A stretch of DNA of 56,459 nt from Lachnospiraceae bacterium (GCA_910574745.1 CAJTCE010000026.1:1-56459), one strand, 5' to 3'. Shown: positions 17,782 through 26,524, counted from the first letter of the stretch. Notes: a model not told the origin generated them from the letters alone. Numbers and translations are program-made.

Positions 17782-17875
17782 GATACGTCGGGTCAAGATA
17801 TGTCCAAGCTACGTCGGGTCGAGATACGTTTGAGATACGTTTGAGATACGTTTTCAGGATACGTTCAAGATACGT
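17782..17875. repeat. Array of eight GATACGT repeats with 11/13/15-nt spacing
   Basis: GATACGT or close variants (GATATGT, GCTACGT) start at 17782, 17797, 17808, 17823, 17834, 17845, 17858 and 17869. Steps are 11 nt, 13 nt, or 15 nt where CGGGTC is inserted. The array sits between ybaK and promoter P1. The 11-nt step is close to one helical turn, consistent with protein binding, but slippage is also possible. A GC-rich inverted repeat (CCGGCTG / CAGCCGG) lies just to its right near 17930-17952. Confidence 0.65.
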
Positions 17876-17965
17876 CCATAGATTTATCCTGCCAGGAATC
17901 CTGCTGTAGCAACAGAATGGCAGATCTGACCGGCTGTCAAAAAGCAGCCGGCTGTTTTCATTCAT

Positions 17966-18433
17966 TTAATATCCTTTACAGACATCCACCCAGCCTGCGT
18001 ATCCCGAATATTTTTCCATTTCCGGAATTGTAAGCTCTATGGCGCTGTTGGAGCTTCCGCAGGCGGGAAACACCGTATGGAAACGTTTCAGGGAAACATC
18101 CAGATATATGTCCACACCCTCGTTTACTCCAAAGGGACATACACCGCCTACGGCATGTCCTATGAGCGTTTCCACCTCTTCTAATGAAAGCATCTTTGCC
18201 TTCACGCCAAACTGCGCTTTATACTTTTGATTATCAATCTTTGCATCCCCTGCAGTTACAATCAACATACTATGACCGTCCACCATAAAAGAGAGCGTTT
18301 TCGCAATCCTCTGTGGTTCGCAGTGCAGGGCCTTTGCAGCAAGTTCTACCGTGGCGCTGGATACTTCAAATTCCTGAATTCTTTCCTCCATTCCGAATTT
18401 CTTAAAATATGTCTTTACCCTTTCTATTGACAT
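17966..18433 (-). CDS. ybaK: YbaK/EbsC-type aminoacyl-tRNA deacylase domain protein
   Basis: 155 residues covering the single YbaK/ProX editing domain. Landmarks: SSATVELAAKALHCEPQRIAKTLSF, VTAGDAKIDNQKYK (conserved Lys), and HAVGGVCPFGV (loop of the binding pocket). The C-terminus has FPACGSSNSAIELTI, also typical. Such proteins hydrolyse mischarged aminoacyl-tRNA in trans. The gene is last in a run with the three FDxKA-type genes, 60 nt after the first of these ends. Confidence 0.88.
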   Translation of the reverse strand: MSIERVKTYFKKFGMEERIQEFEVSSATVELAAKALHCEPQRIAKTLSFMVDGHSMLIVTAGDAKIDNQKYKAQFGVKAKMLSLEEVETLIGHAVGGVCPFGVNEGVDIYLDVSLKRFHTVFPACGSSNSAIELTIPEMEKYSGYAGWVDVCKGY

Positions 18434-18492
18434 TGATCTTTTCTCCTTTTTCTATACATATGACCAGAGTATTTTTCTATATTCTTCATATA

Positions 18493-19083
18493 TCATGCTC
18501 TTGCATCAAAGCTTCCCTGTATCGCCATTCCCTCCGCCATCCCGACAGCATCAAAACCGGCCGGGCTTCCGTTTTTCATCTCCTGCCTTTTTGCATGGTA
18601 GGCATTGTAATAAGTCGCTTTTAAAGCTCCATGTACTTCCGTTTCCGCTTTGGATTCTTTTTCATGCCAGCCCACGCCTGCGGTATAAGTCAGGATTTCA
18701 TCCCCGTTTTCATCATACACATGAATTGCGCTTCCCGTCCCTTCAGACTGAATCCGGGCTTCATACGGTTTGCCAAACAAAATACACAGCCACCTCTCAT
18801 CCGCATCTTTTATTTTCTGCAGATTCTCCATGCTGTCAGAGGCCATGGCCTGATTGATTTTTCCCATAAGCGCCGCCCTGTCAGGAGCCACCTTTGCAAC
18901 CTCGCTTTTGCGAAGGATGCTGAACTTATTTCCCATATATACATTTCGAGCCGCATCCTCTTTGGCATATTCCGCAATCTTCTCCTTAAGGGAATCCGAT
19001 AGCTTCCATTTTTTCTTCGATGCTGTTTTTCCTGTTGCCGTACATCCGATACGATCATTGATTGTTATTTTTTCAATTGCCAT
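18493..19083 (-). CDS. Leaderless hypothetical protein, FDARA tail
   Basis: 196 residues from MAIEKITINDRIG (19083). The open frame reaches further upstream, but this ATG follows the previous stop by one base and has AGAAAGG upstream. It contains APDRAALMGKINQAM, comparable to SPDRK in its two neighbours, and a beta-type stretch IHVYDENGDEILTYTAGVGW matching FYDKNGEMVATYSNKGW in the protein at 19788-20453. It ends GSFDARA, a variant of the FDxKA tail. No signal peptide. Third of three related genes. Confidence 0.7.
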   Translation of the reverse strand: MAIEKITINDRIGCTATGKTASKKKWKLSDSLKEKIAEYAKEDAARNVYMGNKFSILRKSEVAKVAPDRAALMGKINQAMASDSMENLQKIKDADERWLCILFGKPYEARIQSEGTGSAIHVYDENGDEILTYTAGVGWHEKESKAETEVHGALKATYYNAYHAKRQEMKNGSPAGFDAVGMAEGMAIQGSFDARA

Positions 19084-19084
19084 T

Positions 19085-19747
19085 TTATGCCTTTCTGTCA
19101 AATTGGGGTCTGTCCTCCAGATAATCCGGCAGCTCCAAAAAACTGTCTTCCAAATTGTTTTTTGTTTCACGATACTCTTTCCAGTAAATATCATAGAACT
19201 CATTTTTCCTGTCAAGCTCTGCCGGCGTCATTTCATAACTCCATCCGGCTCCGGTATTCCGTAATACCTTCACACCCTGGCATTCTATCTCTGCACCATA
19301 ACCGCCGCTGCTTAAAATCGGACAGGTCAGCATTCCGCCGCCTGCCAGGGCAAATTTCTTTTCGGCAAGTCTGCTCTCTCCATCGTGCGTATCCCTCAGA
19401 AAGTCAAGTAACGTCAATTCTCCAATCCCTTTACATTTTTGATTGCCGCTTTGCTTTTTCATGACACTTTTTGCCTGTTGGTATAACAGCTTCCTATCCG
19501 GCGAAACATCGGACAGATATTCCGCCCTTAACTGCAAAACCTGTCTGGCAATCTGCTCTGATTCCGGCTTACCTTCCGCCATAGCCGCCCTTTTTGCCAA
19601 TTCCTTAATGCTGCTGACAAGCTCTGCCTTTGTCTTATTGGTTTTCCCTGCTGAGGGAATGTATGACCAGTTGGGTTCCCCTGCTTTCGTTGTAGCAGTT
19701 GTAACAGCCCTTATGCTGCCGACAGAACCATTTAGTAAAACGCCCAT
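19085..19747 (-). CDS. Leaderless hypothetical protein, FDRKA tail
   Basis: 220 residues, N-terminus MGVLLNGSVGSIRAV, no hydrophobic signal. Contains YLSDVSPDRKLLYQQAKSVM, equivalent to YTSEVSPDRKEIITSGLKAV in the upstream neighbour. The last 17 residues, LPDYLEDRPQFDRKA, are nearly identical to that neighbour's end. A VKVLRNTGAGWSYEM strand pair corresponds to the NKGW/GVGW segments of its relatives. Family name unknown to me. Middle gene of the three-gene set. Confidence 0.72.
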   Translation of the reverse strand: MGVLLNGSVGSIRAVTTATTKAGEPNWSYIPSAGKTNKTKAELVSSIKELAKRAAMAEGKPESEQIARQVLQLRAEYLSDVSPDRKLLYQQAKSVMKKQSGNQKCKGIGELTLLDFLRDTHDGESRLAEKKFALAGGGMLTCPILSSGGYGAEIECQGVKVLRNTGAGWSYEMTPAELDRKNEFYDIYWKEYRETKNNLEDSFLELPDYLEDRPQFDRKA

Positions 19748-19787
19748 GAAAATTTACCTCCCAACAACTGAATTTTCCATTTTCTTT

Positions 19788-20453
19788 TCATGCCTTCCAA
19801 TCAAATTCAGGTTTATCTTCCAGATAATCCGGCAAATCTGCAAGCATACCGGTTTGAGCTGTCATATCCGCTCTTCGTGCTCCGTTTCCCGCCATTTCAC
19901 TGTCCGTTAAGGGCTTTCCGTTTTTTGCATCTCTCCATGCCGCATTATAAATCAAGCACATTCCGGTCTGGCGGGCGGCCTCTGCATTGGTTGTATACAT
20001 CGTCCAGCCTTTGTTGGAATAAGTTGCCACCATTTCCCCGTTTTTATCATAAAATTCGATATATTCGCTTTCTCCAACAGGCTGTTTTTTATACCGGACC
20101 TCTCCCTCAAGCAAAGTGGCAATAAAGTCTATGGGTTTTAATGCGTTTTGTCCGTTCCTTGCAACCGCCTTCAGACCGGAAGTGATAATTTCCTTTCTGT
20201 CCGGCGATACCTCAGACGTATATTGCTTCATCAGCTTATTAAAGCCTTCCGACTGATTTTGAAACTGTCCTCTCGCAAAATCTGCATAGGCCTGTTCTAT
20301 GATTTTCTTTTTATATTCTTCGTTGCTGATTCCGCTTTTTTGTCTGGAAAACACATAGGCGTCGTTGAAATCGGGCAGATGTATCCCGCCTATACTGCCT
20401 GTTTTGGAAAAGTATCTCTGCTGTAGCGAAATGTTGGATGAATGAACCTGCAT
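19788..20453 (-). CDS. Leaderless hypothetical protein, FDWKA tail
   Basis: 221 residues, starting MQVHSSNISLQQRYF with AAGGAGAAG upstream. Contains YTSEVSPDRKEI (about 76-87), IEFYDKNGEMVATYSNKGW (about 130-148) and the tail LPDYLEDKPEFDWKA. No signal peptide. It is the first of the three paralogues. A weaker GCCGATA-like sequence (GTCCGAAAA) lies about 140 nt upstream and is only a tentative promoter. Confidence 0.72.
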   Translation of the reverse strand: MQVHSSNISLQQRYFSKTGSIGGIHLPDFNDAYVFSRQKSGISNEEYKKKIIEQAYADFARGQFQNQSEGFNKLMKQYTSEVSPDRKEIITSGLKAVARNGQNALKPIDFIATLLEGEVRYKKQPVGESEYIEFYDKNGEMVATYSNKGWTMYTTNAEAARQTGMCLIYNAAWRDAKNGKPLTDSEMAGNGARRADMTAQTGMLADLPDYLEDKPEFDWKA

Positions 20454-20716
20454 GATTTAACTTCTTCTCCTTATCATTTAAAACATATATCCCGGTTCCG
20501 GATACAGGAAACACTACACCCGCAATCCCGGAATATTTAAATTCTGCTTTCATAAAACCTGAAGCTCTTTTTCATAATCCTATTATTATTTTCGGACAAT
20601 TTTCTTTCTTTATTAACAGCTGCAGTCCTCTTAGCTGACAATTCACTTCCTTTAACAAATCCTGTACCAATTATATTGACAGAAAAATCGGTTTTCCCGA
20701 AAATGTAATAAAAGGG

Positions 20717-20890
20717 CTACTTCCCGGAATGAATGGGAACTATCCTTTGGCTCAGCCCGATCGCACATACGATCAGCCCCGTAGGAATCAGAACCAGATA
20801 AACGGCATCGCAAAATTTGTCAAAAAGAAATCCATACACGATCTGCCCTACAGGCTGCGCACATAACGTAACAGCGGATGTATAAGCCAT
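20717..20890 (-). pseudogene. C-terminal remnant of an MFS-type transporter
   Basis: A 57-residue minus-strand frame reads MAYTSAVTLCAQPVGQIVYG, then FLFDKFCDAVYLVLIP and LIVCAIGLSQRIVPIHSG, ending at a TAG. This is the pattern of the last two helices of an MFS exporter (GQxxYGxLFDxF). Nothing upstream continues the protein, so only the 3' end survives. The rest of 20570-21016 shows no gene; a possible weak hairpin lies at about 20912-20940. Confidence 0.6.
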
Positions 20891-21016
20891 AATTTTTAAA
20901 CGCCAATAAAAGCAAGCAGCCTTGAAATATCAGCCTGCTCTTTTGAAATGTAACGCATACTTAGGAGAAAATCCTGCTTAATCGACCAAATTACTTAATG
21001 ACACACTTTTTATTAT

Positions 21017-22381
21017 TTATCCGCTGATAATCCCCGTCCTGATAAAAGGATTACACCAAAACGCAGGCAGCAATTCCGCAATCATAAAACACCATATGAC
21101 CGGCTCACAAAAAATAACCGCCATATACTGGAATTTCGGTATCAAAACCGCTACAAACAAAATCTTTCCAACCAGTTCAATCACACTGGAAAGCACGGGA
21201 AGGATTTTCTGTCCGATGGCCTGCAGCCCCTGCCTGGTGGGATTTAACAGACCTAATATGATAAGACACGGCGCCACCACACGAAGATACAGCGCACCAT
21301 TTTCAATAACCACGCTTTCCGAAGATCCCGAAAGCAGCTTCACTGCCGTTGGCGCAAAAAAGAACATTAGCACGGATGCAATGAAGGTCGTTACCACCCC
21401 ATACAGATAAGCGCATTTCATGGCCTTTCTGATTCGCTCCACCTGTCCGGCTCCATAATTCTGCGACACAAAGGTACTGACCGTCTGATTTATGGCGATA
21501 TTGGGCATCAGCAAAAATTGAAACAGTTTTCTTGCCGCCGTATGCCCTGCAATTACCAGATACCCCAGATTGTTGATCCCAAACTGCAGGATTGCCGTAC
21601 CCGAGGTAACAATGCAGCTCGTAAAGCCCATGGAAAGCCCTTGGGCAGTCATCTCCCGATATAGGCCCTTATCCCAGACAAAATGCTTCCTCTCCGGAAT
21701 CAGCATTTTTGCCCTTTTTCCTATGTAAATAAGACAGCACACCACTGATACTCCCTGAGCGATTACCGTGGCTGCCGCCGCACCGCGCACACCCATATGC
21801 AGTCTGGTAATAAAAAACAAGTCCAGCACAATGTTCAGGATAGATGACAAAACCAAAAACACAAGGGGCATTACGCTGTTCCCGACAGCCCGCAAGAGTC
21901 CCGCACATAAATTGTAGGCAAACATGACTGCAATAAACAATGTGATGGCAGAAACATAATCATATGCCTGGTCAATAATATCCGCCGGCGTATTCAACAC
22001 TTCCAGAAAAGGATAGAGAATAAACCTTACGAGCACCGTAATTGCTGCCGTGATACATACGCCGATTACAATGGCGGATGCTACCGATTTCTTTAAATAC
22101 TCCCGGTCCCCGCACCCAAAGCTTCTGGCTGTTACTACTGCAAGCCCGTTACCGACGCCCAAAGCAAATCCCATCAATAAGTCATACACCGCTCCCGCCG
22201 CTCCCATAGCCGCCAGTGCCTCATCCCCTAAGGTATGCCCGATAATCACCGTATCCATGGTGTTATACAGCTGCTGGAAAACGCTGGAAAAAAACAAAGG
22301 AATTGCAAAAATAAGCATAGACTTTAAAACCGGTCCATGAAGCAAATCTACAGAAGAATTTTTATATGTTAAAGTTTTCAT
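21017..22381 (-). CDS. MATE-family multidrug/organic cation exporter
   Basis: 454 residues, 12 hydrophobic segments. Typical MATE features: LLHGPVLKSMLIFAIPLFFSSVFQQLYNTMDTVIIG at the N-terminus (helices 1-2), then VGNGLAVVTARSFG and VSTFVSQNYGAGQVERI at the start of the second half. MATE proteins exchange drugs or metabolites for Na+ or H+. Single-gene unit. The other MATE here (29783-31129) is of the same subfamily but clearly distinct, so they are not a recent duplication. Confidence 0.93.
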   Translation of the reverse strand: MKTLTYKNSSVDLLHGPVLKSMLIFAIPLFFSSVFQQLYNTMDTVIIGHTLGDEALAAMGAAGAVYDLLMGFALGVGNGLAVVTARSFGCGDREYLKKSVASAIVIGVCITAAITVLVRFILYPFLEVLNTPADIIDQAYDYVSAITLFIAVMFAYNLCAGLLRAVGNSVMPLVFLVLSSILNIVLDLFFITRLHMGVRGAAAATVIAQGVSVVCCLIYIGKRAKMLIPERKHFVWDKGLYREMTAQGLSMGFTSCIVTSGTAILQFGINNLGYLVIAGHTAARKLFQFLLMPNIAINQTVSTFVSQNYGAGQVERIRKAMKCAYLYGVVTTFIASVLMFFFAPTAVKLLSGSSESVVIENGALYLRVVAPCLIILGLLNPTRQGLQAIGQKILPVLSSVIELVGKILFVAVLIPKFQYMAVIFCEPVIWCFMIAELLPAFWCNPFIRTGIISG

Positions 22382-22560
22382 TTAATACCATTCCCATACT
22401 TTACCATTAAAATATAGCATCAGCTCTCCACAATAGGACTATCCGTCCTTCATTACGGCAGCGTCATGTGGAATATATTATCAGAAAATGCCGTGCGTCA
22501 CAAGATATTCCTATTTTCTCTTTGTTTCCTTTCTCTTTGTTTCAAATAACGGGGGAATCG

Positions 22561-22592
22561 TAAAAACAACCACCCACTATGTACATGGGTGG
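22561..22592 (-). terminator. Rho-independent terminator
   Basis: Stem CCACCCA / TGGGTGG (22570-22592) with a 9-nt loop, followed on the minus strand by TTGTTTTTA. It lies 12 nt after the stop of the carbohydrate-binding-domain gene and ends the VTC/DUF4956 operon. Confidence 0.75.
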
Positions 22593-22604
22593 CAATCTCA
22601 TATT

Positions 22605-24197
22605 TTATGAATGCTTTATTTTTATTGCAATAAACAGGCCAATCAGAAGAGCCAATGCCGAAATGCCTAATAAAACCAGCGTATCAAAGGAAATATTATC
22701 AGATGATAATGTGTTTTCTACGGCATGCGTCTGTTCCCGATTTGATTGCGGGGAATGAACTCCATTCTCTTGGACCTGCTCTGTATCAGGCATAAAGGAG
22801 CTGTCTCTATTTTCCTGTAATTCCTGTCTGTCCGATTGTCTTCCGCCATCAGGCACATCCTCTCTATCAGAAGCTTCTGTATCGCCGGGATTTTTCATGC
22901 CATCGGGAGGTTCCATGCCGCCAGGCGGTTCCATATCACTTGACCGCTCTATACCACTTGGCGGTTCCATATCACTTGACCGCTCTATATCACTTGGCGG
23001 TTCCATACCATCAGGCGGCTCATTTCCCGAAGAGACAGAAGCATTAGATGGGTCAAACATATTATCTACAGGAAGACCCTCTTCTGCGCTTCCAGGAAAT
23101 TCCGTATCCTGCAGCATATCATCCTGATAATTACCGTCTCCACCACCGGCAAAAGATTGGTCATCACGATTTCTCTGACCACCAGGCATTCCGCCCTGTT
23201 CTCCGCCACCCTGTCTGCCGCCTTCAATATAAATATCTCCATTAGAATCCAGCCCGTCCGCATCCCTGCCGGAAGGGTTTGTGATCCTGATATCTCCGTC
23301 TGTAATGCGGATGACAGAGTTCTCGCCGCTCCCGGCAGCATTGATTCCATCATCTATTGCCATAATATCAATGGTTCCGCCGGCAATGGTAATATCCACT
23401 GCTTCAAGACCTTCATAACAATCCGTTATGGAAATCCTTCCTGATTCCACATAGAGAAATGCCGCATCATCGTCATTGGACACCGTAATGCCATCGTCTC
23501 CCGCGGAAATAGAAATCACAGATTCCCGAATACACACACTGTCATTGGCATGGATGCCATCCTGTACCGCACTTATGGCAATGTTCCCACCGGTAATTGC
23601 TAAATCATCATTGCATACAATTCCATGATAATACTCAGCATTTACTACAAGGCCTCCTGTTCCGTTAATGGTCAGATCATCCCGGGAATAAATTGCCCCG
23701 TCCACGCCGGAATCAGCAATTTTTGCATCATACTGTTCCCCGGAAGAAATCCTGCTTTCCGTGTCATCCGCCAGCGTCAGAAATACCTTATTCGCCTGTT
23801 CGATCCGGATTGCCGCATCATCGTCGCAATGAATCTCCACTCCGTCCAGCAGCAGCCATATCTTATCGCTTTTATCCGCATCAATTATGACGCTTCCGTT
23901 TGTAAGCTCTCCGGTCAGTACGTAATGGCCCGCATATGCAATATAAATATTTCCGTCATTGACATAAGCTCCGTTTCCCTTTATAACACTGCCCTTATCA
24001 GATAATGTTATTTTTGTTGCAGAGGAGACATCCCAGTCAGCGTCCAGATCATTGGCAGTAAACATGCCGCTGTCTGTTTCCCTGCTCATAGCAGGTAATA
24101 TTCCCAAGGCTGTTCCACTCATAAGCAGAATTGTCAGCGCAATAGAGAGAATGACGGAGACAATGCAAATAACGTCAATCCTTTTGTGTGTAGACAT
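22605..24197 (-). CDS. Membrane-anchored carbohydrate-binding-domain (beta-helix) protein
   Basis: 530 residues with a membrane segment at each end (about 8-30 and 503-525). Residues about 60-335 are a repetitive parallel-beta-helix-like region: GSVIIDADKSDKIWLLLDG, VDGAIYSRDDLTINGTG, HGIVCNDDLAITGG, GGTIDIMAIDDGINAAG. This is the pattern of clostridial carbohydrate-binding domain proteins (DUF4353 type, from memory). About 335-490 is low complexity, with tandem EPPSDIERSSDM units. Relatives usually continue the helix where this one becomes Gly/Pro-rich, so the C-terminal third looks substituted. It is the third gene of the operon with DUF4956 and VTC proteins. Confidence 0.78.
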   Translation of the reverse strand: MSTHKRIDVICIVSVILSIALTILLMSGTALGILPAMSRETDSGMFTANDLDADWDVSSATKITLSDKGSVIKGNGAYVNDGNIYIAYAGHYVLTGELTNGSVIIDADKSDKIWLLLDGVEIHCDDDAAIRIEQANKVFLTLADDTESRISSGEQYDAKIADSGVDGAIYSRDDLTINGTGGLVVNAEYYHGIVCNDDLAITGGNIAISAVQDGIHANDSVCIRESVISISAGDDGITVSNDDDAAFLYVESGRISITDCYEGLEAVDITIAGGTIDIMAIDDGINAAGSGENSVIRITDGDIRITNPSGRDADGLDSNGDIYIEGGRQGGGEQGGMPGGQRNRDDQSFAGGGDGNYQDDMLQDTEFPGSAEEGLPVDNMFDPSNASVSSGNEPPDGMEPPSDIERSSDMEPPSGIERSSDMEPPGGMEPPDGMKNPGDTEASDREDVPDGGRQSDRQELQENRDSSFMPDTEQVQENGVHSPQSNREQTHAVENTLSSDNISFDTLVLLGISALALLIGLFIAIKIKHS

Positions 24198-24209
24198 GGA
24201 ACCTCCTCC

Positions 24210-24881
24210 TTAGCCTGCGTAATCTCCGTTATAGCTGACCAGTACTGCACTGTTAACGCCATCCATTTCAGATAACGTGTTAATAAAATCTGTATTATCA
24301 TTTTTTAACCGGATTTCCAATGTCAGTTCCAGACTGTCCTTCTGTGCGCTTTTGCTCTTAACAACGCACCTCCGGGTCATTTCATCAAGATATTCTTTTG
24401 CTGCAGTCTCGCTGTCATGTCCATCGCATTGGATGACCACAATGTATGGATTGAAATGGGACTTCCGGTTAACAAAAACAAGAAGCATGATTCCGATGAT
24501 AACACTGCCGATGACAGCCAGAGGAATCATACCCGCCGCCAGCACGATTCCCACAGCAATGGACCAGAACAAAAACGCAATGTCCAGCGGCTCCCTAATG
24601 GCTGTACGGAAACGGACGATGGACAAAGCGCCTACCATTCCCAAAGACAGCACCACATTACTTGTTACGGCGAGAATTACCAATGTAGTAATCATCGTCA
24701 GGGCAATCAGCGTAACCCCGAAGCTGGAGGAATACATAACTCCCTGATAGGTCTTTTTGTAGACCAGAAAAATAAACAGGCCCAGGCCAAAAGCCAGAAT
24801 GAGCGCCAGCATCATATCAAACAGGCTGACGGCAGATACATTTTCAAGAAAGCCGGATTTAAAAATATCATTGAATGTCAT
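24210..24881 (-). CDS. DUF4956 membrane protein
   Basis: 223 residues. Four hydrophobic segments fill the first 130 (LALILAFGLGLFIFLVY; VTLIALTMITTLVILAV; IAFLFWSIAVGIVLAAG; VIGSVIIGIMLLVFV). The conserved SLGMVGALSIVRFRTAIREPLD follows the second. The C-terminal 80 residues form a cytoplasmic alpha/beta domain (YIVVIQCDGHD to VNSAVLVSY). The function is unknown, but these genes commonly sit beside VTC-domain genes, as here, and may form a membrane complex with them. Confidence 0.88.
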   Translation of the reverse strand: MTFNDIFKSGFLENVSAVSLFDMMLALILAFGLGLFIFLVYKKTYQGVMYSSSFGVTLIALTMITTLVILAVTSNVVLSLGMVGALSIVRFRTAIREPLDIAFLFWSIAVGIVLAAGMIPLAVIGSVIIGIMLLVFVNRKSHFNPYIVVIQCDGHDSETAAKEYLDEMTRRCVVKSKSAQKDSLELTLEIRLKNDNTDFINTLSEMDGVNSAVLVSYNGDYAG

Positions 24882-24897
24882 TGTTCTTCTCCTTTAT

Positions 24898-25569
24898 TTA
24901 ACCGTAGATACGGCATTGTGTATATTTTGAAAAAGCGGTTACCCGCCGTCCGGGAAGCCGGATCGCATCACGGATAATGTCCGGCAAAAAATTATCCCAT
25001 TTAACTTCCAGAATCATAGGGGCGTCCCCCGCGGGAACTGTGATGCAGGCCGGGTTCAGAAAATCCTCACATCGGAACCCCGTCCGAATGTCATAGTCGA
25101 GGGTAACCCGCACATTTCCGGGACCAAAAATGAACGGTTCCCTTATGTAGTCCACAATGATCTTGGGACGCAGTCTTTGTATTCGCATCTTAATATACAG
25201 CTCACGGATTAAATCCTCCTGACTATCCGCCATCCAATCCGCACGGCCGTTTACAAGGTCCAAAACCTGAACTGCGGTAAGATTGACGCTTTGCTTTTTC
25301 CCACGGCCGCCCGTCTTACTTTTCTTTTCCAGACGGATTACAGAGGTATCGCCGTTATAAAAGCGGATGCGGAATTTTTCCCTGCGGCTGATGCCATCCA
25401 GTTTTTCCCGCAGAGCTTTATCGGCGGCATTGTCAAAATACAGACTTCGTATCATGTATTTACCGTCAACGGCATGGGGATCAGGGCTTGCTACCGCCTT
25501 AAGCCGCTGTCTTAGCACCAGCAGATCGGCCTGATTGATTTCGTATTTCCACTCATGTCGATAATCCAT
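24898..25569 (-). CDS. VTC-domain protein (polyphosphate polymerase fold)
   Basis: 223 residues comprising one VTC tunnel domain. Visible residues: RHEWKYEIN at the start, IRSLYFDN, RREKFRIRFYN (basic tunnel wall), IRLEKKSKTGGRGKK, a Tyr/Arg set VDYIREPF, VRVTLDYDIRT, and the metal-linked Glu in PMILEVKWDN. In eukaryotes VTC domains make polyphosphate from ATP; bacterial ones of this type are uncharacterised or only partly studied. First gene of the operon with DUF4956 and the carbohydrate-binding protein. It may act on ATP or another nucleotide (inference). Confidence 0.88.
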   Translation of the reverse strand: MDYRHEWKYEINQADLLVLRQRLKAVASPDPHAVDGKYMIRSLYFDNAADKALREKLDGISRREKFRIRFYNGDTSVIRLEKKSKTGGRGKKQSVNLTAVQVLDLVNGRADWMADSQEDLIRELYIKMRIQRLRPKIIVDYIREPFIFGPGNVRVTLDYDIRTGFRCEDFLNPACITVPAGDAPMILEVKWDNFLPDIIRDAIRLPGRRVTAFSKYTQCRIYG

Positions 25570-25885
25570 AAAAATTTCCTTTCAATCTCATAGAATTCTC
25601 CTGCTTTGCACAGTTTACATTTGGAATTAGAAACTCATAATTTTACAGGTGTTTATCACACCTCATAGGGTTTTAATAAAATCCTCCGAAAGCCTTGAAA
25701 ACAAAGGATTTATCGCAATCATCACACCTTATTTCTTTATATGATTTCACACCATGTTACCCTTGTTCTGCACAATCATAAGGGCAAAATCAAGGGCAAG
25801 AAAATCTCATAACAAGTTATAACAGAGTGTGGTAATCGGAGAACTGTGATATATGTGCGAATATATTATAACGGAGGACTTTTTA
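25570..25885. other. Gap with TCACACC direct repeats, upstream of TnpV
   Basis: No gene is supported. TCACACC recurs near 25657, 25722 and 25746, with an inverted GTGTG at about 25830. Repeats of this kind are seen beside integrase arm sites, but no integrase is present. The region probably belongs to the same mobile-element remnant as tnpV. Confidence 0.35.
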
Positions 25886-26266
25886 ATGGATAAGTATATT
25901 TATGATGAAAGCAACGGTCTTTGGTATGAACTGCAAGGAGATTATTATATTCCTTGCCTTACTTTACCAGCCGAAAAAGGACACAAGCCTATCGGCTTAT
26001 GGGGGCAGCGACACAAACACTATTTGCAGGAACATAAACGGGCAGTTTACACTACGCTTCTCACAAGCGGAAAATTGAACTGTTATCTTGCTGATATTGA
26101 CGAACAAGCAACGAAGATGATGTTTCGATTGGTCGAACAAATGGCTGACAAGGAGGGCGTGACTGAACAACTAAAAGCAGAAAGCATGATATTGTGGATT
26201 GGAAGAATGAATGAAATACAAGCGAGGGCGAGAGAAATTGTATATAGCGAACTGATTTATAACTAA
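25886..26266 (+). CDS. tnpV: TnpV family transposon protein
   Basis: 126 residues from MDKYIYDESNGLWYELQGDYYIPCL, with ACGGAGG 8 nt upstream of ATG 25886; the frame is open a little further but has no site. The rest, KPIGLWGQRHKHYLQEHKRAVYTTLLTSGKL and a helical C-terminus, is characteristic of TnpV, encoded on Tn4451-type clostridial transposons and resembling excisionases. No resolvase or other transposon gene is near, so it is an isolated leftover. Confidence 0.8.
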   Translation: MDKYIYDESNGLWYELQGDYYIPCLTLPAEKGHKPIGLWGQRHKHYLQEHKRAVYTTLLTSGKLNCYLADIDEQATKMMFRLVEQMADKEGVTEQLKAESMILWIGRMNEIQARAREIVYSELIYN

Positions 26267-26271
26267 TGAGC

Positions 26272-26382
26272 GTAACGCTTATTGCCTTAAAATACAGTGG
26301 GTGGAGGATAATACTTCCCCTACTGTATTTTGGGCTTGCAGATAGTAACAAAACAAGGCTTCTCATTAGGCAATAGCGTTAC
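26272..26382. repeat. Nested inverted repeats after tnpV
   Basis: Outer arms GTAACGCTTATTGCC (26272-26286) and GGCAATAGCGTTAC (26369-26382) differ by one base. Inner arms AAAATACAGT (26289-26298) and ACTGTATTTT (26322-26331) are perfect. The inner pair can act as a terminator for tnpV; the outer pair could be a transposon-end relic or a larger RNA structure. Confidence 0.65.
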
Positions 26383-26524
26383 ATTGACACGCTACTGCTT
26401 ATGCAAATGAACAACAGTATAGAAATCTTCACGCCTTCGTGATAGACTTTTTATACAGGAACAAATCTGAATTTGAAATATTAATGAAGCTTCTGTGAAA
26501 ATTTTGTGATAGTTTCCCTGCAGT

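Noticed and set aside
17782-17875. CRISPR array
   Set aside because: Repeat unit of 7 nt with 4-8 nt gaps is far too short; no cas genes anywhere in the window.
17762-17965. 67-residue minus frame with TYLxR repeats
   Set aside because: It is only the GATACGT array read as codons; no ribosome binding site and odd composition.
20311-20553. 80-residue minus frame overlapping the start of the gene at 20453
   Set aside because: The second half is a shifted reading of the real gene, and no ribosome site precedes its ATG.
22897-23127. Plus-strand frame of GGSxxSxDRSI repeats
   Set aside because: It is the antisense of the EPP-repeat tract of the carbohydrate-binding protein; no start site or promoter.
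24417-24977. 186-residue plus frame rich in His/Gln/Asn
   Set aside because: Antisense of DUF4956 and VTC genes; composition not that of a real protein.
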